Assembly (NCBI RefSeq): GCF_900167905.1
Contig: NZ_FUYZ01000001.1
Location: 558,001 to 622,000 of the forward strand
Source: Soonwooa buanensis
GTDB taxonomy: Bacteria; Bacteroidota; Bacteroidia; Flavobacteriales; Weeksellaceae
DNA length: 64,000 nt
Reading direction: 5' to 3'
Positions 57,522 to 64,000 of this stretch are shown here, one piece after another. Each line of letters opens with the position of its first letter. Positions within the stretch are counted from its first letter, which is position 1. A program made the translations under genes and the position numbers. A model generated the notes under the pieces. The model had not been told where the DNA came from. It saw only the letters and a list, made by a program, of their open reading frames with translations, and made no database searches.

Positions 57522-59996
57522 TTAAATATCGATGTCGTTATCCTCCGCATATTGTCGCCATTTCTCATAAAGCTTCGGGTTTGCAAGCTCCCCATCCTCC
57601 GAATAATAAGCCAAAAGTCGCTCGGTCGCATAAGGATACACGTCATAATTATTGGCTTTTTCGTAGTATTTAACTGCTTTTTTAGAATCTTGTTTTACAC
57701 CATAACCAAAGTCGTAAAGAATCCCATAATAAATATTTGAGTAAGAATCTTCGTAATCTTTTTTAAGATGCTTTAGCAGGTTTTCATAATCTTCCTTTTC
57801 GTAGTAGATTTTAACAACTTTATCATTATTGCTGTACAATTTTTTACTAGCTTCCTTGTAATATTCCAAAGCTTTGTCATAATCTTGATCAACATGCTCC
57901 GCATAAAAATACAAATCTCCGAGATTGCTCATCGCCATTCCTTCGCCTAATGCTGCGGCTTTTTCATACATCTCAAACATTTTCGAAACATCAAAATCAT
58001 AACCAATTTCACTTTGATAAAAATAACCAAGATTGTTAAACGCGACAGCATTATTGCTTTCAGCAGCTTTTTCCGTCCACATTACTGCCTCTTTTGGTCG
58101 GTAATAATTGGCGTCTTTATCACTTAACAACAACCCCAATTCTATCATCGAATCTATGTCACCCAATTTTGAAGTATGCGTGTAAAGTCGTATAGCGTCG
58201 TCAAACTGAGCATTTTTTGCATAATTAATAGCCAACTTAAAAATGGTCTGTAAATCAAATTTTAATTCATAATCTTCACCAGAATTTTTGCTCCAATTTT
58301 CAAAAAACTGATTCCAGAAATTAAGATCTTCTCCACGCAAATTGTAACGCTGCTCGTTAATTTCACCAAATTTTTCTTCGGAAATCAACTGCATTTCTTG
58401 ATTTTCTAAAACACGAAAAACTTGATTATTATTAAACAAGACAAAATTTTCGCCCAAATCACTATCTCCATTTAAACTAAAAAATGGCGTACAAACGAAA
58501 TCATATTTATCGCTCAAAGTTCGTTTTTCAACATCAAAAAACTGATTATAATTTTGTGATTTAATTCTTAAAAATTTAGCATTCAAAACTTCGAAAGTAT
58601 TGTAGTCAGAATGTGGTTCAATCCAAAATTGATGTTCCAAAGCATGATACAATCCTTTCCCAGAACTCATTTTAATTCCCCAAGTTTCTTTAAAAGCATA
58701 TTTAAAATCATCAAGAAATATTTCCTCAATTTCTTCATTTTCTAAAACATAAACATGTTGAACGCCATCAAAAAGTCGCCATTTTTTATCTTTTTTAAAA
58801 GCAAAAGATTGATAATCGTCTAACACAATGACTTTATCGATTTCAGTTTCTAAAATTTCTCCTTTAGAATTGATGATAGAAAACTTAGTCTGGAATTTAT
58901 TTGGTTTTATTTGATAATAATTTTCTCCGATTTTAGAAATTGATTCTTCAACATATTCACCAACAAAAAAGCCTTTTTTAGTATAGAATTTTCTCTTCTG
59001 AGTTCCTTGTTCTTTTGTAAAAAACAAATCTGACCAATAATCAATATCAAAAATGTTAGAACCCGAAACATTCAAAAGTTGCTGATTTTCAATATCAAAA
59101 ACATGCCACACTCCATTTTTAGAAACATTAAAATAAGCATAATTCAAAATCTCCAATTCATCGTATTCACAAGGCAAAATCAATTGATTCGTATTACAAT
59201 TAATAATCCCGATTTTGTTATTCATGTGGACTTCCGCCACCGAAATTTTATCAAAAGAATTAACATCGAAAGCGTCTTCGTAAATCGTCGGAACTAAAAC
59301 TTTTCCATCCATTGCGATGTAACCAAAAAACCCATCCTTTCTAACCAAAGCAATATTCGTCTCACTCCAATCGTAGATTTCGTCATAGATTGGAGCGATG
59401 ATTTTAATTCCTTTACTTGTTTCTAAACCAAATTTCCCATCAACTTCATAAACATTAATGTTGTTTTTTAAAAACAAATCGTACTCAAAATAGCCCAATC
59501 CATAGTTAATCCAGTCGGTTTCCATAATTTCTTGAAACGACTTGTAACCTGTCATGAAGAACTGTGGATTTAGGAAATTAAGGTCTTGATGCTCAATCGC
59601 TGTTTCAAAATTTTTCCATTTGTTATCGATTTCCAAAACCCAGTCTTTGGCCTGTTCTTTCGGAGATTTTTCATTCATCGTGAAGACGTCGCTGCCATCA
59701 ATCAGAAATGTATCAAACGGCAAATCCTCCAAAAACTGGAACATTTGGTTGACAGGCTCGTAATAAAACTTCCTGTAATGCCATTGGTAAGTGTCCGCGA
59801 TTAGGTTAAAAAAACTTCGCAAACGACTGATGCCTTCTTGTTTATCCGCAAACAATTGCTTGCCTTTTGCGCGCAAATTCCCAGAAACAAGCGGAACCAA
59901 CAGCAACGGAATTTCGTAATTCCACTCCCCGAGATAGTTAGGAAAAGTTTCTTTGCTTTTACTGTCGAGATTGTATAAATAAATGCGATGTGCCAA
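57522..59996 (-). CDS. WG-repeat and Sel1-repeat protein
   Basis: This 824-residue cytoplasmic protein has three parts. Residues 1-170 form an unrecognised N-terminal domain rich in aromatic residues. Residues about 170-330 carry WG repeats of the form KFGLETSKGIKIIAPIYDEI and GFFGYIAMDGKVLVPTIYEDA, with further divergent copies up to about residue 520. Residues about 590-820 contain Sel1/tetratricopeptide units: AVMWTEKAAESNNAVAFNNLGYFY, MFEMYEKAAALGEGMAMSNLGDLY and KAVKYYEKANNYDVYP. There is no signal peptide. WG and Sel1 repeats mediate protein interactions, so it may be a scaffold. It is not in an obvious operon. Confidence 0.85.
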   Translation of the reverse strand: MAHRIYLYNLDSKSKETFPNYLGEWNYEIPLLLVPLVSGNLRAKGKQLFADKQEGISRLRSFFNLIADTYQWHYRKFYYEPVNQMFQFLEDLPFDTFLIDGSDVFTMNEKSPKEQAKDWVLEIDNKWKNFETAIEHQDLNFLNPQFFMTGYKSFQEIMETDWINYGLGYFEYDLFLKNNINVYEVDGKFGLETSKGIKIIAPIYDEIYDWSETNIALVRKDGFFGYIAMDGKVLVPTIYEDAFDVNSFDKISVAEVHMNNKIGIINCNTNQLILPCEYDELEILNYAYFNVSKNGVWHVFDIENQQLLNVSGSNIFDIDYWSDLFFTKEQGTQKRKFYTKKGFFVGEYVEESISKIGENYYQIKPNKFQTKFSIINSKGEILETEIDKVIVLDDYQSFAFKKDKKWRLFDGVQHVYVLENEEIEEIFLDDFKYAFKETWGIKMSSGKGLYHALEHQFWIEPHSDYNTFEVLNAKFLRIKSQNYNQFFDVEKRTLSDKYDFVCTPFFSLNGDSDLGENFVLFNNNQVFRVLENQEMQLISEEKFGEINEQRYNLRGEDLNFWNQFFENWSKNSGEDYELKFDLQTIFKLAINYAKNAQFDDAIRLYTHTSKLGDIDSMIELGLLLSDKDANYYRPKEAVMWTEKAAESNNAVAFNNLGYFYQSEIGYDFDVSKMFEMYEKAAALGEGMAMSNLGDLYFYAEHVDQDYDKALEYYKEASKKLYSNNDKVVKIYYEKEDYENLLKHLKKDYEDSYSNIYYGILYDFGYGVKQDSKKAVKYYEKANNYDVYPYATERLLAYYSEDGELANPKLYEKWRQYAEDNDIDI

Positions 59997-60090
59997 TGTC
60001 TAAATTTTAAGTTTTAAAAATAAGAATTCCTTTTTCAAAAAAGCTAAGAACTGTTTAACAATCGATGTTAAAGAAATTTTAAATTTCATA

Positions 60091-60127
60091 AAAAACAAAA
60101 ATCCGCCTTCGAAAAGACGGATTTTGA
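60091..60127 (-). terminator. Terminator of purL
   Basis: AAAATCCG (60097-60104) and CGGATTTT (60118-60125) pair perfectly, with inner CTT/AAG pairs, and the minus strand continues with a T-rich run. It is about 20 bases past the purL stop. Confidence 0.9.
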
Positions 60128-60146
60128 TATCATTTAAAAACTGATT

Positions 60147-63100
60147 TTACTTAAAATACTCCACACCATTTTTGAAAATGTTGTGGTAGTTTGCAGTTGG
60201 AATGTTTTTCATTAAACCTTCTGCAAAACGTTCTGGATGTCCCATTCTTCCGAATATTTTACCATCCAAACTCGTGATTCCTTCAATTCCGAATAATGAA
60301 TTATTTGGATTGAACGGCATTCCGTGAGCGATGTTTCCATCAAAATCAATGTATTGTGTCGCGATTTGTCCATTTTTGTAAAGTTCCGTCAACACCTCTT
60401 CCGAAGCCATAAAACGACCTTCACCATGAGAAATCGGAATCGTATATTCCAAACCTTTCATACCTTTTAACCAAGGAGAATCTTCGTTAACAACTTTCAC
60501 ATTCACCATTTGAGAAATGTGTCTTCCAATGGCGTTGTGCGCCAATGTTGGAGAATTTGCGTCCAAATCACGGATTTCACCGTAAGGAAGCAAACCAGAT
60601 TTCACCAAAGCTTGGAAACCGTTGCAAATTCCTAAAATCATTCCGTCGCGTTGTAACAAAGCGTGAACAGCATCTTTCATCTTTTCGTTTTTCAAAACAT
60701 TCACAATGAACTTTGCTGAACCATCTGGCTCGTCACCCGCCGAGAAACCTCCCGAGAAAACCAAAATTTGAGATTGTTCGATTTCTTTTACCCAAGCATC
60801 GATACTTTCATTTAATTTATTAAAATCAAGATTGATTAACGGCAAACTCGAAACTTCCGCACCTTCTTTTCTGAAAGCATTTTGCGTTTCATATTCACAG
60901 TTCGTTCCAGGGAAAACTGGAGCAAAAACTTTAGGCTTAGCAAGATCATGTTTCTTAATATGAATCGTTCTTGGGTTTGTAGAATTTAAGCTTTCATCGA
61001 TATTAACAACGATTTTTTCATTCTCCGAAGTTGGGAAAAGATTTTCGAAAGTTCCAGTGAAAACAGATACTAGAGCCGAGACGCTAGATTCAAGACCATT
61101 TATTGTGAGTGTTGAATTTTCAACAACATTTCCGATTTTTTGTATAGTTGGATGCGATAATTCCTCAACAGATTCAATGATTAATCCACCAATATTTTTT
61201 TCTAAAATTTGATTTTCATTTAAAGAAACGGTCGCTCCAAGATTATTTCCAAAAGCCATTTTAGCCAATGCAACTGCTACTCCACCTTCTTTGATGGTTT
61301 TTGCAGAAACAATGGTTTTTCGTAAAATTCCATCATGAATAAACTCGTAAATGTCTTTTAAAACCTCATAATTAGGAAGTCCATTTTCGTCCGCTTGATG
61401 GTAAAAATGATACAAATGATTTCCTGCCAATTTGAATTCTGGCGAAATAATATGACGCTTCACGCCGTTTGCACAAGCAAAAGAAATCAAAGTTGGCGGA
61501 ACATTAATGTTCTGGAATGTCCCACTCATGGAGTCTTTTCCTCCGATTGCAGCCAATCCAAGATTCATTTGAGCATTGTAAGCTCCCAACAACGACGCCA
61601 TTGGCTTGCCCCATTTATCAGCTTGATTTCCTAATTTCTCAAAATATTCTTGGAAACTCAAACGTATTTTTTTGTAATCGCCACCCATCGCAACGATTTT
61701 AGAAACGCTTTCTACAACAGCATTTGCAGCACCAACCATCGAGTTTTGACTCGAAATATCGGCATCAAATCCCCAACTCGCCAAAGAAACGGTTTCTATA
61801 TTTTCAGCGTTCAAAATTGGAAGCGTTTGCACCGAGCCTTCCATTTCTGTCAACTGATATTTTCCTCCCAAAGGCATCGCAACCGTCGTCGCTCCCACCG
61901 AAGCATCGAACATTTCTAACAAACCTTTTTGAGAAGCATTATTTTTATCTTTTAAAATATTTACAAAATTGTCTTCTGTAAAGGCTATTTTTTCTGTTTT
62001 TACAGGCTCTAAGTGAGAAATCTCAACCGTTTGTGTTTTCGCACAACCGTTCGTATCCAAGAAATCACGACTTAAATCCACAATCTTGTTGCCTTTCCAG
62101 AACATTTGCATTCTTCCAGAATCGGTCACTTTTGCAACGACAACCGCTTTGATGTTTTCTTTTTCGCAGAACTCAATGAATTTAGCTTCGTCTTTCGCTT
62201 CGATAACAACCGCCATTCTTTCTTGAGATTCAGAAATCGCCAATTCAGTTCCGTTCAAACCTTCATATTTTAAAGGCAAAACATCCAAATTAATTTCCAA
62301 AGAATCTGCAATTTCACCAATCGCAACAGAAACGCCACCCGCTCCAAAATCGTTTGATTTCTTAATTAAAGTCGTTACTTCAGGATTTCTAAACAAACGT
62401 TGAATTTTACGTTCCTCAACAGCATTTCCTTTTTGAACTTCCGTAGAAAGTGTATGAATAGAGGTTTCGTCTTGCTCTTTTGAACTTCCCGTTGCTCCAC
62501 CAACACCATCACGACCCGTTGCACCGCCTAAAAGCACAACAATATCACCATTTTCAGGCTTTTCACGACGAACCCACGTTTTTGGAACCGCACCAACTAC
62601 GAAACCAACTTCCATTCTCTTGGCTTTGTAACCTTCATGGTAAATTTCGTTCACTAAAGTTGTCGCCAAACCGATTTGGTTTCCATACGATGAATAACCG
62701 TTTGCAGCTTGTTTCGTAATCGTTCTTTGGGGAAGTTTTCCCGCAATTGTATCTGAAATTGGTTCTAAAACATTTCCCGCACCCGTCAAACGCATCGCCT
62801 GATACACAAACGCACGCCCAGACAAAGGGTCACGAATCGCACCACCAAGGCACGTTGAAGCTCCACCAAAAGGCTCAATTTCCGTTGGGTGATTGTGAGT
62901 TTCGTTTTTGAACAACAAATACCAAGGTTCTTTTTTTCCGTCGTATTCAGCTTCGATTTCAATGGTACATGCGTTGATTTCGTCTGAAACCACAAGGTTT
63001 TCTAAGTTCCCCGTTTTGCGGAAATATTTGGCAGCGATAGTTCCCAAATCCATTAAAGAAATTGGTTTTTCTTCGCGTCCTAAGAATTTTCTTTTTTCTA

Positions 63101-63836
63101 AATAATCATTGAAAATAGTTTCCAAAGTCGATTTAAACTGACCTTTGAATTCAATTTCTGTTAATTCTGTTTCGAAAGTCGTGTGACGACAATGGTCGCT
63201 CCAATAGGTATCCAAAACTTTAAGTTCGGTTTCGGTTGGATTTCTGTTTTCTGATTTAAAATGAGCTTGAATAAACTCTAAATCGTCCAGTCCAAATGCA
63301 AAACCTATCTTATCATAAAAGTTTTTCAATTCCTCTGAACTCCAATCTTTAAAACCATCATAAACAATAACTGGTTGTGGCTCGTTCTCAGCAGGAATTT
63401 CTAATTTTGATAAATCTTTTTCTTTAGATTCTACTTTATTAATCAACAAATCCTTGATTTTTATCAAATCTGAATCGTTGATTCCCGAAAGTTCAATTAA
63501 TTTTCCACTTCTAACTGTTGCGTTGCCATTTTGCGTCAACAAAGCGATGCATTGCTCCGCAGAATCGGCTCTTTGGTCGTATTGACCTGGAAGAAATTCG
63601 GTTGCGAAAAATGTATTCTTCACAGGATTTTCTTCGTGCAGAATATCAGTAACCGGATCCACAAAAGTAGAATTCACCACTTTTTGAAAATCGGCATCTT
63701 CAATTCCGAAAATATCGTAAACATTATAAACTTTCACGCTTTCGATGTTGGGAACGATGTTCAAGATTTCCGAAAAAATCTTTAGACTTTCCACATCAAA
63801 CAAGCCTTTCTTTTCTACAAAAATTCTTTTATTCAT
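60147..63836 (-). CDS. purL: Phosphoribosylformylglycinamidine synthase (large single-chain form)
   Basis: This 1229-residue enzyme makes FGAM from FGAR, glutamine and ATP in purine synthesis. It is the large single-chain form: an N-terminal PurS-like region (about residues 1-160), two AIRS-type synthase halves with FKNETHNHPTEIEPFGGASTC at about residue 330 and GGKDSMSGTF around residue 790, and a C-terminal glutamine amidotransferase with the cysteine in ILGICNGFQALVKSG (about residue 1080), the histidine in SHGEGRF and the GHPER segment at the end. A heptad element begins eight bases upstream of the start codon. Confidence 0.98.
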   Translation of the reverse strand: MNKRIFVEKKGLFDVESLKIFSEILNIVPNIESVKVYNVYDIFGIEDADFQKVVNSTFVDPVTDILHEENPVKNTFFATEFLPGQYDQRADSAEQCIALLTQNGNATVRSGKLIELSGINDSDLIKIKDLLINKVESKEKDLSKLEIPAENEPQPVIVYDGFKDWSSEELKNFYDKIGFAFGLDDLEFIQAHFKSENRNPTETELKVLDTYWSDHCRHTTFETELTEIEFKGQFKSTLETIFNDYLEKRKFLGREEKPISLMDLGTIAAKYFRKTGNLENLVVSDEINACTIEIEAEYDGKKEPWYLLFKNETHNHPTEIEPFGGASTCLGGAIRDPLSGRAFVYQAMRLTGAGNVLEPISDTIAGKLPQRTITKQAANGYSSYGNQIGLATTLVNEIYHEGYKAKRMEVGFVVGAVPKTWVRREKPENGDIVVLLGGATGRDGVGGATGSSKEQDETSIHTLSTEVQKGNAVEERKIQRLFRNPEVTTLIKKSNDFGAGGVSVAIGEIADSLEINLDVLPLKYEGLNGTELAISESQERMAVVIEAKDEAKFIEFCEKENIKAVVVAKVTDSGRMQMFWKGNKIVDLSRDFLDTNGCAKTQTVEISHLEPVKTEKIAFTEDNFVNILKDKNNASQKGLLEMFDASVGATTVAMPLGGKYQLTEMEGSVQTLPILNAENIETVSLASWGFDADISSQNSMVGAANAVVESVSKIVAMGGDYKKIRLSFQEYFEKLGNQADKWGKPMASLLGAYNAQMNLGLAAIGGKDSMSGTFQNINVPPTLISFACANGVKRHIISPEFKLAGNHLYHFYHQADENGLPNYEVLKDIYEFIHDGILRKTIVSAKTIKEGGVAVALAKMAFGNNLGATVSLNENQILEKNIGGLIIESVEELSHPTIQKIGNVVENSTLTINGLESSVSALVSVFTGTFENLFPTSENEKIVVNIDESLNSTNPRTIHIKKHDLAKPKVFAPVFPGTNCEYETQNAFRKEGAEVSSLPLINLDFNKLNESIDAWVKEIEQSQILVFSGGFSAGDEPDGSAKFIVNVLKNEKMKDAVHALLQRDGMILGICNGFQALVKSGLLPYGEIRDLDANSPTLAHNAIGRHISQMVNVKVVNEDSPWLKGMKGLEYTIPISHGEGRFMASEEVLTELYKNGQIATQYIDFDGNIAHGMPFNPNNSLFGIEGITSLDGKIFGRMGHPERFAEGLMKNIPTANYHNIFKNGVEYFK

Positions 63837-63844
63837 TTTTTATT

Positions 63845-63921
63845 AGATGTTAGATATTAGACATTAGATGTTAGACAAGAGACAACCCTCTAAATTCTAA
63901 CTTCTAATCTCTAACTTCTAT
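63845..63921. repeat. Heptad-period inverted element upstream of purL
   Basis: Eleven heptads run in one register. Left: AGATGTT, AGATATT, AGACATT, AGATGTT, AGACAAG, AGACAAC (63845-63886). Right: CCTCTAA, ATTCTAA, CTTCTAA, TCTCTAA, CTTCTAT (63887-63921). The reverse complements of the right units are mostly TTAGAnn, the same pattern as the left arm, giving an imperfect long hairpin. It ends eight bases before the purL start codon (minus strand). Confidence 0.82.
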
Positions 63922-63929
63922 TTTGTTAA

Positions 63930-63957
63930 AACAAAATGCAGCCGACAAGACTGCATC
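63930..63957 (-). terminator. Terminator of the gene at the right edge
   Basis: ATGCAG (63936-63941) and CTGCAT (63951-63956) pair over six bases with a nine-base loop; on the minus strand the stem is followed by TTTTGTTTT. It lies just past the stop codon of the partial gene that continues beyond 64000. Confidence 0.6.
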
Positions 63958-63961
63958 AAAT

Positions 63962-64000
63962 TTATACTTTTAAATCTGCTTCAAGACCAATTAAATCCGA
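63962..64000 (-). CDS. C-terminal end of an unidentified gene (5' part outside the window)
   Basis: On the minus strand the only frame open to the window edge gives 12 residues, SDLIGLEADLKV, before a TAA at 63962-63964, with a hairpin terminator just after it. The other two frames close within a few codons. The fragment is too short to name. Being directly upstream of purL on the same strand, a purine-synthesis gene is possible but not shown. Confidence 0.4.
   Translation of the reverse strand, partial: SDLIGLEADLKV

Noticed and set aside
61395-61981. Several plus-strand frames opposite purL
   Set aside because: They are short, overlap each other, and lie within the continuous purL synthase domains.
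63845-63921. A purine riboswitch upstream of purL
   Set aside because: I do not find the conserved three-way junction bases; the region is explained by the heptad element.

Overview
The window is a stretch of chromosome from a low-GC member of the Bacteroidota, most likely a flavobacterium of the Weeksellaceae (Chryseobacterium or Epilithonimonas type; the genus is an inference). The signs are a type IX secretion system (T9SS) outer-membrane gene pair (porU-porV), six T9SS cargo proteins with type A or type B sorting tails, Bacteroidota-type promoters (TTG, 19-20 bases, TAnnTTTG), almost no Shine-Dalgarno sequences, and families such as DUF1599, the MauE/DoxX-like protein and GEVED/choice-of-anchor-J proteins. 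I see no rRNA, tRNA, CRISPR array, prophage or insertion sequence. The window is mostly housekeeping genes with surface and secreted proteins between them.

Layout. 1-3.7 kb: the end of porU, porV and a FUSC-family membrane protein. 3.8-7.2 kb (minus): two T9SS cargo genes, one an ELWxxDGT-repeat protein. 7.4-14.0 kb: phosphopantetheinyl transferase, a lipoprotein, queA, a small exported protein, a GNAT acetyltransferase, a PEGA-like protein and an M49-like metallopeptidase. 14.2-19.6 kb (plus): a zinc-ribbon protein, a NAPE-PLD-like hydrolase and a 1.3-kilo-residue type B T9SS cargo. 19.7-24.6 kb (minus): rluF, a small envelope protein, truB, prmA and gamma-glutamyltransferase. 24.8-27.8 kb: T9SS cargo, pentapeptide-repeat protein, glycosyltransferase. 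28.1-33.2 kb: tpiA, TerB-like, DoxX-like and DUF1599 genes diverging from folP and a ClC channel. 33.3-37.7 kb: two paralogous T9SS adhesin-like proteins. 37.8-39.2 kb: rpsF-rpsR-rplI. 39.3-48.5 kb: an AraC regulator diverging from a TolC/EmrA/MFS efflux set, followed by a membrane protein, a short-chain dehydrogenase, an aldehyde dehydrogenase and an MpaB-like oxygenase. 48.6-52.1 kb: thioredoxin-like protein, lipid A-type acyltransferase, GT2 glycosyltransferase, exonuclease, apaG. 52.2-63.8 kb (minus): sucB, sucA, an SRPBCC/GyrI-like fusion, a WG/Sel1-repeat protein and purL.

The most unusual signal is a set of intergenic elements with a strict 7-base period: at 19645, 21684, 22798, 38531, 38618, 42593, 51079 and 63845. 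The heptamer itself differs from element to element, but the architecture is shared. One half is a run of related heptads and the other half is a run of heptads that are roughly their reverse complement, so each element can fold on itself. Most lie between genes read in the same direction and end only a few bases before the next start codon (truB, rplI, the MFS gene, the exonuclease gene, purL). I do not know a named family for this in Bacteroidota; the heptanucleotide STRR repeats of filamentous cyanobacteria are the nearest analogy I can name. Other points are a GC-rich (66 of 100 bases) intergenic block beside tpiA, two probable leaderless transcripts (folP and the AraC gene), a perfect palindrome upstream of the PEGA-like gene, and an efflux gene with no ATG start.
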